The notes: generated from the letters alone by a model not told the origin. A stretch of 64,000 nt of DNA from Caldicellulosiruptor naganoensis (GCF_026914285.1 NZ_CP113864.1:2232501-2296500); one strand, 5' to 3'. Shown: positions 9,141-20,384, counted from the first letter of the stretch. Translations and numbers: made by a program.

Positions 9141-10564
9141 AATCTTTTTAATTTCTCTCTCAGCCACTTTATTCCTTGGCCGCTTAACAAAAAGAGTGTA
9201 AAAATTGCAGGGTAATGATAACGAGGTTGAACTTCTAAAAATATGTGTAATACAACATAGCCAAGGAATATAAGATTTAACAAAAGAAAAATTTCTTTGT
9301 TGGCATTTTTTTTAGATGAAAGAATTCCTAAAATGATGTAAATCAAAATTACATAGTAATATAGCTGAGAGAACATATAGAAAATGGTTGGATGATTCTT
9401 TACAAGATTTACAAAATGTGTGGTTTTGTAAACCTTAAAAGTACTCCAAAAATACCCAAAGCTATCATCGCCCCAGATAATGGCGTGTTTGCGAGGAAGA
9501 ATAGCAAGAAATTTTTTTGTTTCTTTTTTAAGTCTCTCTAACCCTATTTTCATAGCCTCACCGTGCATCCTTTGAAAATCATAAGCATATTTTTTAACAA
9601 ACAAAGAATGTTTAGGATTGTTCATACCATATGTTGTATAGTCTGTGCCAATCATGAGATTAAGTCCCATTGAGGTTTTCCACACTGGAATGCCTGTGAG
9701 ACAAAAAATTAAATATCCTACTGTATAGAATGTAACAACGTATGAAATTATACTTAAGACAGCACTTTTTAAGATTTTAAAATCTTTACAAAGAGCTTTT
9801 AGTGCAAACAAGAAAACCATCGCAATTATGATCACAACAGCAACAGGTCTTATATGATTTGAAATTGCCACAAGGACTCCTGCAAATATGCCAAAAATAG
9901 CTTTTTTCTCTTTTATTGCCCTTATCAAAAAATACAGCCCCAGCACTAAAAACACAATAAACGGGTGTTCAGACGCCAAAACTGAATTATACATTATCTG
10001 CGATGGCCAGAAGGCATACAAAACTGCTGAATATGTGGCTGCTTCTTTGCCAAAAAGATAGTCAACAGTAAAATATATGATAAGTCCTAAAATTACTGAA
10101 AGAAACACATTGAAAAATTTTCCTACAATTATGCTGCTTCCAAAAATCTTGAAAACAAGTGCCAAAATTAATGAATATCCAAATCTGAACCTAAAGAGTG
10201 TAAAAGTCATGTCATACCCTTTTAAAAAACCTTGAGAAGCTTTTTGAGCATAGGAATAAAAACATAAATAGTCCGAAACTGGCTTTGTTGGCATCAAAAA
10301 AATCCATATAAGTCTTGGAGCTGCTATAACAAGAATTAACAAGAGTATAGCGAGTTTTTTGTTTGCCAGTTTTTGAAATATAAAAAGCCAAATATTAAAG
10401 ATTAAAAAAGCTGACAAAAGAAGAATAACCATCACAACAAAACTTATTTTCTTATGTGTAAGAGCAACTATCCGAAACTGAAATGACAAAACAATGGCTA
10501 ATCCTAAAAGCACTACAACAATGTATCTAAAAAATGTGTCAAGTCTTCCTACTGTATTTTGCAT
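9125..10564 (-). CDS. Polytopic membrane glycosyltransferase, GT39-like
   Basis: An integral membrane protein of 479 residues with about 10-12 hydrophobic segments and a luminal-type loop after the second one (MPTKPVSDYLCFYSYAQKAS) containing an acidic residue, as in ArnT/PMT-type enzymes. Such proteins move a sugar from a polyprenyl-phosphate carrier to a surface acceptor. The GtrA and GT2 genes directly upstream would make and flip the polyprenyl-linked sugar. It resembles the protein encoded at 12159-13700, for example in FRFGYSLILALVFKIFGSS compared with SFPFFLSLVFRIFGSS. The acceptor is unknown. Confidence 0.75.
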   Translation of the reverse strand: MQNTVGRLDTFFRYIVVVLLGLAIVLSFQFRIVALTHKKISFVVMVILLLSAFLIFNIWLFIFQKLANKKLAILLLILVIAAPRLIWIFLMPTKPVSDYLCFYSYAQKASQGFLKGYDMTFTLFRFRFGYSLILALVFKIFGSSIIVGKFFNVFLSVILGLIIYFTVDYLFGKEAATYSAVLYAFWPSQIMYNSVLASEHPFIVFLVLGLYFLIRAIKEKKAIFGIFAGVLVAISNHIRPVAVVIIIAMVFLFALKALCKDFKILKSAVLSIISYVVTFYTVGYLIFCLTGIPVWKTSMGLNLMIGTDYTTYGMNNPKHSLFVKKYAYDFQRMHGEAMKIGLERLKKETKKFLAILPRKHAIIWGDDSFGYFWSTFKVYKTTHFVNLVKNHPTIFYMFSQLYYYVILIYIILGILSSKKNANKEIFLLLNLIFLGYVVLHIFLEVQPRYHYPAIFTLFLLSGQGIKWLREKLKRFQYCS

Positions 10565-10581
10565 TCACATACCCCGCCCTT

Positions 10582-11013
10582 TCAAAATTTGTTAAATACC
10601 CAATACTTATACGATAAATAGTTTATCATCTGAGCGCAAAGAGTTGCAAGAATTTTGGCGATTAAAATTGAATTTGATAGGTAGGTTTTTGAAAGTTTTA
10701 AGACAACAATTGAAGATCCTAATGAAACAAGGTTTGTAATCACGAATTTTAACAGCTTTGTAATTATTACTTTGCCGGTGGTTTTGTCTTCGAATGTCCA
10801 CTTTTTGTTCATTATAAAGCTATTTATCATGCCGCTTGTGTATCCAAAAACCTGACTGAGTGAGTAACTGATATGAAAGACAGAATAAAAAAGAAAAAAT
10901 ACTGCAAAGTCAACTGCTGTATTTATAACCCCAACTATCGAAAATTTCACAAGCTGGACTATTTGCTTTTTGTACAAATTTATCTTTTCTACAAAATAGC
11001 TAAAATTATTCAT
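10582..11013 (-). CDS. GtrA-family membrane protein
   Basis: 143 residues with four membrane segments and the GtrA pattern (KFSIVGVINTAVDFAVFFL, then FGYTSGMINSFIMNKKWTF). Family members are thought to flip polyprenyl-phosphate sugars across the membrane. The start overlaps the end of the GT2 gene by 8 bases, so the pair is translationally coupled. The next gene downstream is the GT39-like transferase, completing a donor-synthesis, flipping and transfer set. Confidence 0.9.
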   Translation of the reverse strand: MNNFSYFVEKINLYKKQIVQLVKFSIVGVINTAVDFAVFFLFYSVFHISYSLSQVFGYTSGMINSFIMNKKWTFEDKTTGKVIITKLLKFVITNLVSLGSSIVVLKLSKTYLSNSILIAKILATLCAQMINYLSYKYWVFNKF

Positions 11014-11953
11014 CCCCTGCTATCTCCTCAATGAAGTATAAAGGTCTTCTTTTGACCTCTTTATAAATTTTGCCAATATACTCACCAATGAGCCCTAAGG
11101 CAACAAGCTGAAGCCCGCCTATAAACCAGATTGAAATTGTAAGCGAAGTCCAGCCTGTGACAGCTTGTCCTCTTATCTTTTGAACTATTGCATATATCAA
11201 GATTGCAATGCTGAGTAAAAACATTATAAAACCCGCAGAGGTTATATATTTTATTGGCTTTACAGAAAATGAGGTTATTCCTTCAAAGGCAAAAGAAAGC
11301 ATCTTTTTGAGTGGATATTTTGTCTTACCTGCAATCCTTTCTTGTCTTTCATAATACACAATTGTTGATTTGAGCCCAATCAGGGGAATTATTCCTCTCA
11401 AAAACAAATTTCTCTCTTCAAACTGCATCAAAAACTCCAAGGCTTTTTTACTCAAAAGCCTGTAATCTGCATGGTTATACACAATTTCAACTCCAAATGC
11501 CCGCATCAGCTTATAAAAACTCTGTGCTGTAAACCTCTTGAAAAATGTATCAGTTTTTCTGCTGCTTCGAACACCATACACAACATCATAGCCTTCTTCA
11601 AACTTTTTGATAAACTCGTCAATCACGTTTATATCATCCTGCAAATCAGCATCCAATGTAATTACACAGTCACAAAACTTCAGAGCATAGTTCATTCCAG
11701 CCATCAAAGCGTTCTGGTGTCCGCAGTTTCTTGAAAGTTTTACACCAACAAACCTTTTGTCTTTGGCTGCTTCTTTTACAAGCTGCCAGGTATTATCCTT
11801 GCTTCCATCATCTACAAACACAATCTTGCTCTCGTTTGATATGAGTCCCTTCTTCAAAAGGCTATCGAACTTTTGTGACATCTTCTCAATTGTGTAAGGA
11901 AGCATCTCTTCTTCGTTGTAGCATGGGATTACAAAGTATACTTTTGGAGGCAT
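11006..11953 (-). CDS. GT2 polyprenyl-phosphate glycosyltransferase (GtrB/DPM1-like)
   Basis: A cytosolic GT-A domain with VIPCYNEEEMLP, FVDDGSKDNTW and the metal-binding LDADLQDD, followed by two C-terminal membrane helices (about residues 220-290), as in GtrB. It should transfer a nucleotide-activated sugar to polyprenyl phosphate. The start is set at ATG 11953 with GAAAGGAT upstream; an in-frame ATG 15 codons earlier has no site. It is the first gene of a three-gene set with GtrA and the GT39-like enzyme. Confidence 0.9.
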   Translation of the reverse strand: MPPKVYFVIPCYNEEEMLPYTIEKMSQKFDSLLKKGLISNESKIVFVDDGSKDNTWQLVKEAAKDKRFVGVKLSRNCGHQNALMAGMNYALKFCDCVITLDADLQDDINVIDEFIKKFEEGYDVVYGVRSSRKTDTFFKRFTAQSFYKLMRAFGVEIVYNHADYRLLSKKALEFLMQFEERNLFLRGIIPLIGLKSTIVYYERQERIAGKTKYPLKKMLSFAFEGITSFSVKPIKYITSAGFIMFLLSIAILIYAIVQKIRGQAVTGWTSLTISIWFIGGLQLVALGLIGEYIGKIYKEVKRRPLYFIEEIAGDE

Positions 11954-12158
11954 GGTATTTATCCTTTCTTCGCAAATTTTTAAAAAATTATATCTCACCT
12001 TTTTAGCATCTTCAACTTTTATCTATTCAAATAAAGAAAGCAATTTTTTAATATACAATTAGATAGTATTGAGAAATTTTGTATAGTATAGTATTTGTGA
12101 TAAAATTTTCAAGGTTTCTTCAAAACTCTATCTTTTAAAGGGAGTGAAAATCTATAAT

Positions 12159-13700
12159 ATGCAATTTAGGTTATTAGAAAAAATTGAAAAATATTTTGTC
12201 ATTTCTATATATTCTTTAACAGCAGCTTTTGTAATTTTTGTTTTTATAAAAATTTTCATTAATGGAAATTTAGATTATATTCTACCAGATCGATTTCCTA
12301 AAATTTTGTCAAGATTTTTTTTGTTTATTGTTATTTTTGTAATCAGTTTTATTTTTATCTTCTTGCTCAACAATCTAAAATCAATTATACATAACAAAAG
12401 TTTTATTGTTATTGCATTTTTAGTTATTCCATTACTGATGTCTGTTATGTTAATCATTATAACAAAGGTTGAACCAAAATCTGACTTCCTTACTTATTAT
12501 CTAATTGCAAGAAATTTATCTTTAAATAAAATTTTTATTCCAAATTACATTGCAATGTTTCCTCATACTATTTCATTCCCATTTTTTTTGTCACTTGTGT
12601 TTCGTATTTTTGGTTCTTCAGTTATTATAGCTCAACTAACAGGTTCTGTCCTTTCTGCTCTTTCAGTAATTTTAATATATGTAATTGGCAAAGAAATTGG
12701 TAATAGAGAGTTAGGTTTTTTTGCAGCTTTGCTGTGGGCTTTAATGCCATCACGAATATTATATTCTCTTTTAATTTGTACTGAAAATTTATTCAATGTT
12801 GTAGCTCTTGTAATAACATTTTTATTTATTAAGACTTTAAAAACCACAAATGCTAATAAGAGAGTTTTGTACATATTGTTAATAGGTATTTTTTCAGCTT
12901 GGCTAAGCAGTATAAGACCAAATGAAATTATAATATTAATTGCTATAATATTGTACTTTTTATTTTTTGCTAAAATAAACTTGACTTCTCCTAATATGTT
13001 GAAAATTTTTACACAAAATATATTTCCTATTAAACTTTTTTTAACTTTAATAACAATAATAATATACCTTTTAACTACATTTGTAATAAATTATACAATT
13101 GAATCTAAAATAAGGCAAAAGATTGCCTCCCCCCGTATAGGGTAGAATATGTATGTTGGATTGAACACAAATTATCATGGCCAATGGAATAAAAACGATT
13201 CTCAGCTTTTTGAAAAATTAATAAAAGAAAAAGGACCTACTCAAGCACAAAAAATATTCTTAGAACTTTCTCTTAAACGTTTAAATGCAATAATAAAAGA
13301 AAAAAAAGTTATAAGTTTTTCTCTTGACAAAATTATAACCATGTGGCATGCTGACCATGAAGCCTATGATTATGCCGCAGAAGCTCAATCAAAAAATTTG
13401 ACTGCAAAAATCAAACTTAGAAAAGATAATAAAATTCCAAAATTGATAATGAATGCTTACTATCTGGCAATTTTGTTGCCTTCTCTTATTGCGTTATTCC
13501 TCAATAGTAAAAATAATGATTTTACAAATCCACTTCCTCTTATAGGATGTTTTATTATTTTAGGCACTATATTATTACACATACCTTTTGAAGTAGCTTT
13601 AAGATATAAAAATCATTCTTTGATATGGTTTTGTTTTATTGCAGCTCAAGGTATAATTAATGGAGGTTCATTAATAACAAAAATTCTTTCGAAAAATTGA
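12159..13700 (+). pseudogene. GT39-like membrane glycosyltransferase with an in-frame amber codon
   Basis: About 510 residues with many membrane segments, a paralogue of the protein at 9125-10564. The frame is interrupted only by TAG 13143-13145, between ASPRIG and NMYVGLNTNYHGQW. The same frame continues for another 183 residues to a TGA, and both halves align with the paralogue, so this was one gene. It is visibly more AT-rich than its neighbours. The start could be GTG 12144 or ATG 12159; GGGAG at 12139-12144 fits the ATG better. It is divergent from the GT2 gene and converges on tgt. Read-through, a point nonsense mutation and a sequencing error are all possible. Confidence 0.7.
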
Positions 13701-13703
13701 GCT

Positions 13704-14828
<1,125 letters not shown>

Positions 14829-15617
14829 TTAAGGATTTAAAACAAGTCTTCCCTTTCCTATCTTTATTGAATTGTGTATCAAGTTTGAAACAAAATCCTT
14901 TGTTTGTTTTAACGTATCATACATATTATATCCCTTTGCAAGGAAAGTAGCAAACGCAGATGAAAAGGCACAGCCAGTGCCGTGAATGTTGTCTGTTGAG
15001 CCCTTCTTTTTAGCAGAAACTCTATAAATTTCAGTTTGTGTTATCAAAACATCCTCTGCAAGATATCCATCAACATGCCCACCTTTTAAAACGCATGACT
15101 TTATACCCATCTTATTCATTTTTTGTTGAATAGAATTTAAAATATCTTCTCCAAAATTTTCAATTTTCATATCAAAAATGACTTCTGCCTCGGTTTTGTT
15201 TGGTGTGATAACGCTACAAACTTTTAAAAATTCACTTTTCAAAAACTCGACAAACCTATCTTCCCCAAACTCAAAACCGCTTGTTGATTTCAAAACTGGG
15301 TCACACACAATGTTTTTGAGATTATACCTTCTTATATTCCTCAGCACAACCTTTGCTATTTCTTCACTTCCCAGAAGTCCAATCTTGACGCTATCTGGCT
15401 CTATATCCTCAATAATCCTTTGAAGCTGATACTCAAAAAAATCAGGGTCTATGGTTTTTGCATCATAGACCCTTTCTGTAGTTTGAACTGTCAAGCAGGT
15501 TATTACAGAGGCTGCAAACTCGCCAAGCGCTCTTACAACCTTTGTGTCAAGTACAATGCCAGCTCCACAAGAAGGATCAAATCCAGCAATTATAAGAACT
15601 TTTCTCACTTTTTTCAT
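14829..15617 (-). CDS. thiD: Hydroxymethylpyrimidine (phosphate) kinase
   Basis: ThiD phosphorylates HMP and HMP-P to the pyrophosphate used by ThiE. The ribokinase-fold signature is present: AGFDPSCGAGIVLD at the N-terminus, VLKGGHVDG in the middle and NIHGTGCAFSSAFATFLAKG, the C-terminal anion-hole motif. At 262 residues it has normal length. AGGAG abuts the first ATG (15617), so translation may start at the GTG three codons later (15608), which has a better spacing. It is the last thiamine gene of the riboswitch-led operon. Confidence 0.94.
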   Translation of the reverse strand: MKKVRKVLIIAGFDPSCGAGIVLDTKVVRALGEFAASVITCLTVQTTERVYDAKTIDPDFFEYQLQRIIEDIEPDSVKIGLLGSEEIAKVVLRNIRRYNLKNIVCDPVLKSTSGFEFGEDRFVEFLKSEFLKVCSVITPNKTEAEVIFDMKIENFGEDILNSIQQKMNKMGIKSCVLKGGHVDGYLAEDVLITQTEIYRVSAKKKGSTDNIHGTGCAFSSAFATFLAKGYNMYDTLKQTKDFVSNLIHNSIKIGKGRLVLNP

Positions 15618-15664
15618 CTCCTGTTAAAATGTATTGAATCCATCAAACTATCTTTTTATGATGT

Positions 15665-16930
15665 CTATAACACTGCCTCATCCCTTGAATTTTTTACAGC
15701 ACACAGCCTTCCACACATAGAGCATGTATCGGAAGGGTATGTGCTTCTGTACTCTTTTGCCTTTTGCGGGTCAATCGAAAGGCTTATCATCTTCTCCCAG
15801 TCAAGGTCACGTCTTGCAATTGACATCTCAATGTCTTTTTCAAGTGGCTTTTTAAAGCCTTTTGCAATATTAGCACTGTGCGCTGCAATCTTGAACGCAA
15901 TAATTCCTTCTTTGACATCATCTGCCGATGGAAGTCGCAGGTGTTCAGCAGGTGTTACATAGCACAGAAAATCTGCTCCATTTAAAGCTGCAATGAGCGC
16001 ACCCATCGCACCTGAGATATGGTCGTACCCTGCTGCAATGTCTGTTGTAAGAGGACCTAAGACATAAAACGGTGCACCGTGGCAAAGCCTTTTTTGAATT
16101 ACCATATTTGCTGCAATCTCGTTTGCTCTCATGTGCCCTGGCCCTTCTATCATCACCTGCACATCTTCTTTCCAGGCCATTTTTGCAAGCTCTCCAAGGT
16201 TTATAAGTTCTTCTATCTGCAGCGCATCTGTTGCATCAGCCACCGCACCTGGTCTTAGACTATCGCCAAGGCTGATTGTAACATCATGTTTTTTGCATAT
16301 CTTCAAAATCTCATCAAAATGCTCATACAAAGGATTCTCTTTTCCGTTTGCCATCATCCATTTATAAAGAAGTGCTCCGCCTCTTGAGACAATCTTGAGC
16401 AGACGATCATTTTTTTCAAACCTCTCCAAAGTCCTTCTTGTAATTCCTGCATGTATTGTGAAAAAGTCAACTCCTTCTTCTGCCTGCCTTTCAATCTCTT
16501 CTATAAACTCTTTGCTGTCAACCTTTGTAATGTCATCATGCCTTGATGCAACCTGGTAAACTGGAACTGTTCCTACTATAAAGTCATAGTTTTGAAGAAT
16601 GTATTTTCTGAAGTTTGAAGCGTCAAGCCCGCTTGACAAATCCATCACAGATTCAACATCAAATTTTTTTGCAATATCAAGCTTTTGAACCTCTATATCA
16701 AAATTCGGACATGCTTCAGACACGCCAATATTTACATTGATTTTTACATATGTTCCATCTCCAATTGCAAAATATTTGTCTCTTTTCCTGTTCTTGTTTG
16801 CAGGAATGACAATTTTGCCCTCTGCAACCTTTTGCAAGAATTCTTCTTTATCTATCTCTTCATTCTGGATTGCAAGTTCCATCTCGCGTGTAAATATTCC
16901 TTCTTTTGCATATGTCATCTGGGTTTTCAT
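15665..16930 (-). CDS. thiC: Phosphomethylpyrimidine synthase (short form)
   Basis: ThiC is a radical SAM enzyme that rearranges aminoimidazole ribotide to HMP-P. It lacks the usual N-terminal cluster motif and instead binds its 4Fe-4S cluster at the C-terminus, here CSMCGRLC (CX2CX3C, where the longer forms usually have CX2CX4C). Other blocks are VMDLSSGLDASNFR, DFFTIHAGITR, SRGGALLYKWM and MIEGPGHMRANEIAANM. The length of about 421 residues matches the short clostridial form. The start is set at ATG 16930 because AAGGAG lies ten bases before it. It overlaps no gene and follows thiE by 7 bases. Confidence 0.95.
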   Translation of the reverse strand: MKTQMTYAKEGIFTREMELAIQNEEIDKEEFLQKVAEGKIVIPANKNRKRDKYFAIGDGTYVKINVNIGVSEACPNFDIEVQKLDIAKKFDVESVMDLSSGLDASNFRKYILQNYDFIVGTVPVYQVASRHDDITKVDSKEFIEEIERQAEEGVDFFTIHAGITRRTLERFEKNDRLLKIVSRGGALLYKWMMANGKENPLYEHFDEILKICKKHDVTISLGDSLRPGAVADATDALQIEELINLGELAKMAWKEDVQVMIEGPGHMRANEIAANMVIQKRLCHGAPFYVLGPLTTDIAAGYDHISGAMGALIAALNGADFLCYVTPAEHLRLPSADDVKEGIIAFKIAAHSANIAKGFKKPLEKDIEMSIARRDLDWEKMISLSIDPQKAKEYRSTYPSDTCSMCGRLCAVKNSRDEAVL

Positions 16931-16937
16931 CACAAAA

Positions 16938-17603
16938 TCAGCTCCTTTCAAACTCTTTTATAATATCCCAAAGCTTTTTTATTTTTTGTGAAATGTCATC
17001 GCTACCTACAATCTCTGTCACAAGGCTGACGCACTTTGCACCCGCCTCAAGCACATCTTTTAGATTGTGCTCTTTTATTCCACCTATTGCAACAAAAGGT
17101 ATCTTGCAGTTTTTTGCTGCCCAGCTGACCATCTCAAGGCCAATCGGCGGATGTGGCTTGTCTTTTGTAAAGCTCTGAAACACAGGACCCAAACCAATAT
17201 AGTCAGCTCCATCTTCAACTGCTTTTTCAACTTGATCTTTTGTATGGGTTGTAACACCGATTATAAAGTCTTCTCCTAAGATTTTTCTTACCTCTTTCGC
17301 TGGATAGTCTTCCTGCCCCAAGTGAACACCGTCCGCCCCCACCATCTGGCACAGGTCCACATGGTCGTTTACTATCAAAAGCGCACCATATTGCCTGGTA
17401 AGTTTTCTGATTTGCAGACACTCTTCATATTTTTCTTTTAGACTTTTGTACTTTTCCCTGTACTGGATTATTTTTATTCCACTCTCAAGCATTGCCTTTA
17501 CAACTTCTATATTCGACCTTCCATTTGAAAATTTCTCAGCTGTCAAGCCATAGATGTTGTAGTTTTTAAAAAGCTGCAGCTTCTCTTCTTTACTCAAGCT
17601 CAC
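16938..17603 (-). CDS. thiE: Thiamine-phosphate synthase
   Basis: ThiE joins HMP-PP and thiazole phosphate to give thiamine phosphate. The 221-residue TIM barrel has IIQYREK, VNDHVDLCQMVGADGVHLGQED, IIGVTTHT, YIGLGPVFQSFTK and FVAIGGIKEHN, which bind the pyrophosphate and thiazole. It starts at GTG 17603, overlapping the end of thiF, so translation is coupled. Confidence 0.96.
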   Translation of the reverse strand: MSLSKEEKLQLFKNYNIYGLTAEKFSNGRSNIEVVKAMLESGIKIIQYREKYKSLKEKYEECLQIRKLTRQYGALLIVNDHVDLCQMVGADGVHLGQEDYPAKEVRKILGEDFIIGVTTHTKDQVEKAVEDGADYIGLGPVFQSFTKDKPHPPIGLEMVSWAAKNCKIPFVAIGGIKEHNLKDVLEAGAKCVSLVTEIVGSDDISQKIKKLWDIIKEFERS

Positions 17604-18195
17604 TCACCATCCTCAATACTTCATCTGCCTGCATTGCGGCAACTGCCATTACCTTTGGTGCAAGAGGCTTTTTTTCTTTGATTGATGTCACAAAATCGCC
17701 CACAACTGAAAAGTTCTTGCCACGCTTTATTTTGATATTCTCACAATCGCCAAACCCTGCAACGCCTGAGGCTAAAACAACTTTCTTGCCATGATCATGT
17801 GCTTTTTTGAAGATGAGCATTTTTGTCTGCTCATTGTCAACTGCCTCAACAATTATGTCATGCTGTAAAATCAAATCATCTATATTTGACTCATCAATTT
17901 TCATATTCAGAGCCTTCACAGTTATATACGGATTTATCTTCTCAAGAATGTCTTTGAGGGCTGCCACTTTTTCCTGCCCTGTCTGGTAGAAGAAATAGTT
18001 TTGCCTGTTGAGATTTGAAACATCTACCTTGTCAAAATCAACGATTGTAAGGTTTTTAACGCCACTTCTTACAAGCATAACTGCAATGTTAGAACCAAGC
18101 CCACCACAGCCAATGATAAGAATCTTCACTTTTGAGAGTTTTTCAAGCATCTTTTCATCAAAGTAGTTTTTAAGCATCATCTCAAATAAGCTCAT
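17590..18195 (-). CDS. thiF: Sulfur carrier ThiS adenylyltransferase
   Basis: ThiF adenylates the C-terminal glycine of ThiS so that sulfur can be added. The 201 residues include the nucleotide-binding loop IIGCGGLGSNIAVML, the arginine region SNLNRQNYFF, and DIIVEAVDNEQTK. The zinc-binding CxxC pairs of longer E1-like proteins are absent, as in the short clostridial ThiF. Its ATG overlaps the stop of thiH (TATGAG). Confidence 0.92.
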   Translation of the reverse strand: MSLFEMMLKNYFDEKMLEKLSKVKILIIGCGGLGSNIAVMLVRSGVKNLTIVDFDKVDVSNLNRQNYFFYQTGQEKVAALKDILEKINPYITVKALNMKIDESNIDDLILQHDIIVEAVDNEQTKMLIFKKAHDHGKKVVLASGVAGFGDCENIKIKRGKNFSVVGDFVTSIKEKKPLAPKVMAVAAMQADEVLRMVSELE

Positions 18196-19310
18196 ACACT
18201 TTTCACACCCTTTACCCAGTTTGTAAACTCGGGTCGAAGTCCTTTTTTAATTATAACATCTACAACCTCAGATACACTTCTTCTATCTTCTACCTCAAAC
18301 TGAGCCTCAGCATCTTCGTCTTTTTCTTCTGCATACCCACCAACTGTTGTTTTAGAACCTGCTGACATCTTGGTTATGCAAACATCAATCAAAGCATCAC
18401 GAAGAGAAGGCCTTTCTCTTGTTGACACCACAATTCCAACTCTTGGAAGGTATAGCCTTGCAATGATCAAAAATTTGATAAATTCCTTGTCTGATACAGT
18501 GTATGGTGGTATAAACTCTGTGCCAGCGCTTCTGAACCTTGGGAAGGAGATTGAAATTTCAGCTTTTGGAAACTTGTCAAGCAGGTACTCTGCATGAAGT
18601 ATTGCACACAAAACATCTTTTTTGGGCTCAGAAAGTCCCAAAAGTGGGCCTATACACGCCTCATGAAATCCAGCTTTTAATGCTCTTTCAGGTGCATTTA
18701 GCCTGAATTCAAAGTCTTTTTTTGGTCCAAATGGATGAAGCTTATCATAGTCTTCTCTCTGGTATGTCTCTTGGTATACAGTGATTCCAACAACTCCAAT
18801 GTTCGATAGTTTCCTATATTCCTCCTCAAAAAGGGGATACACCTCAATTGAAACCTCAGACATATAGTTTGTTGCAATACTGCAAGCTTTTTCAATGTAT
18901 TCAAATGAAGAGTTGATCCTATCCTCGCCTGTAAGGATTATAACAGAGTCAATCCCCTCTTCTTTCATCTTTCTAAGTTCATTTTCAATCTCTTCAAAGC
19001 TCAGCTTTTCTCTTTTGTAGTTTTTCCTGGATGAAAATCCACAATAAACACAGCCGTTTTGGCAGTAATTTGCAATGTAAAGCGGAGCATACAGAAGAAT
19101 AACTTTGCCAAAATTCTCGCGTGTAAGCTTTTGAGCTTTCTTTGCCATAAGCATTATATCTTCTTTGCTGCTGACGTTCAAAAGCTTTGCTAAATCCTCT
19201 TTTGTCAAAAACTCCTTATTCTCTATAATCTCGCAAATTTCCCTGTGAGAAGGAGCATAGTCTTTGTACTCTTCAAAAAGTTCTTCTGCCTCTTTTAAAA
19301 AGCTGACCAT
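18192..19310 (-). CDS. thiH: 2-iminoacetate synthase
   Basis: ThiH is a radical SAM enzyme that cleaves tyrosine to give the dehydroglycine used for the thiazole ring. The cluster motif is CQNGCVYCGF (CX3CX2C, near residue 82). The C-terminal extension typical of ThiH over BioB follows (TRERPSLRDALIDVCITKMSAGSKTTVGG). The anaerobic route with ThiH rather than ThiO suits an anaerobe. 372 residues is a normal length. AAGGTG precedes the ATG. Confidence 0.95.
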   Translation of the reverse strand: MVSFLKEAEELFEEYKDYAPSHREICEIIENKEFLTKEDLAKLLNVSSKEDIMLMAKKAQKLTRENFGKVILLYAPLYIANYCQNGCVYCGFSSRKNYKREKLSFEEIENELRKMKEEGIDSVIILTGEDRINSSFEYIEKACSIATNYMSEVSIEVYPLFEEEYRKLSNIGVVGITVYQETYQREDYDKLHPFGPKKDFEFRLNAPERALKAGFHEACIGPLLGLSEPKKDVLCAILHAEYLLDKFPKAEISISFPRFRSAGTEFIPPYTVSDKEFIKFLIIARLYLPRVGIVVSTRERPSLRDALIDVCITKMSAGSKTTVGGYAEEKDEDAEAQFEVEDRRSVSEVVDVIIKKGLRPEFTNWVKGVKSV

Positions 19311-19340
19311 TTTGACAGCACCTTCTTTTTTAAAAAATTT

Positions 19341-20105
19341 TTAGCCGCTTATAAAATCCTCCAAAGGTGATGATGCCTGAGCATACTCATACTCTTTCAA
19401 AAGCCCAACTTCAAAAGCAAGCCTTCCTGCCTCAACTGCCTTTGCAAACGCTATTGCCATCTTAAGAGGATCAGCTGACGTTGCAATTGCAGTGTTAATT
19501 AAAACAGCATCTGCTCCCATTTCCATTGCCTGTGCTGCGTGAGATGGTCTTCCAATCCCCGCATCAATTATTACAGGGATTTTTATCTCGTTTATGATAG
19601 GCTTTAAAAGCACCTCACAGCCAATTCCTTTGTTTGTCCCAATTGGCGAGCCAAGCGGCATGACTGCTTCAACTCCAATTTGTTCAAGCTCTTTTGCAAG
19701 GTTAAGATCAGGGTAGATGTAAGGAAATACCTTAAAACCCTCTTTTACAAGGATTTCACAAGCTTTTAGCGTCTCAAAGCTATCTGGGAAAAGATATTTA
19801 GTGTCCTTTTCAATCTCAACCTTTACCCAGTCAGAATCTGTAAGTTCTCTTCCAATCATAGCAATCTTTACTGCTTCTTTGTGGTCTTGTGCACCTGATG
19901 TGTTTACCATAATTGTGGCACCTTTCGGAATGTACTCTAAAACATTTTTGGTATGCTTGGTGTTAGGACCAATTCGCCGAACAGCCACCGCAAAAACCTC
20001 AATGCCGGCTTCATAGTACATCTTTTCAATTAGGCTATAGTCAGGAAGTTTGCCTGTTCCAACAAAAAGCCTTGATTTTAACTTCTTGCCACCTATTTCA
20101 AACAT
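19341..20105 (-). CDS. thiG: Thiazole synthase
   Basis: ThiG builds the thiazole phosphate from deoxyxylulose phosphate, dehydroglycine and ThiS thiocarboxylate. The 254-residue barrel shows LFVGTGKLPDYSL, VRRIGPNTKHTKNVLEYIP, the lysine region WVKVEIEKD, VMPLGSPIGTNKGI and VIIDAGIGRPSHAAQAMEMG. GAAAGGTG lies before the ATG. It is the second gene of the operon after thiS. Confidence 0.96.
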   Translation of the reverse strand: MFEIGGKKLKSRLFVGTGKLPDYSLIEKMYYEAGIEVFAVAVRRIGPNTKHTKNVLEYIPKGATIMVNTSGAQDHKEAVKIAMIGRELTDSDWVKVEIEKDTKYLFPDSFETLKACEILVKEGFKVFPYIYPDLNLAKELEQIGVEAVMPLGSPIGTNKGIGCEVLLKPIINEIKIPVIIDAGIGRPSHAAQAMEMGADAVLINTAIATSADPLKMAIAFAKAVEAGRLAFEVGLLKEYEYAQASSPLEDFISG

Positions 20106-20180
20106 ACAGCATCACCTTTCTTTGTAATTTTTGTGATTGATTTGTAACACAGTTGTTTTTGATATGATTTTTTAATTTTT

Positions 20181-20384
20181 TTAGCCGCCGCCAACAAAGC
20201 TTACAATCTCAACATAGTCACCATCTTTTAAAACAAAATTTTCCCAATCATCTTTCTTTACAATCTCGCCATTTACCAAAACTGCACAGGTCTTAGGATT
20301 TAGATTTAAATTCAGCACAAGATCTAAGATGTTCCCACAAAACTCCATTTCTTTGTCATTTACTCTTATAAGCAAAGTTCTCAC
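20181..20384 (-). CDS. thiS: Sulfur carrier protein ThiS
   Basis: A 67-residue ubiquitin-fold protein ending in FVGGG, the glycine tail that ThiF adenylates and that carries the thiocarboxylate. It starts at GTG 20384 with GGGTAG upstream. It is the first gene after the TPP riboswitch and its two terminator-like hairpins, so it heads the operon thiS-G-H-F-E-C-D. Confidence 0.92.
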   Translation of the reverse strand: MRTLLIRVNDKEMEFCGNILDLVLNLNLNPKTCAVLVNGEIVKKDDWENFVLKDGDYVEIVSFVGGG

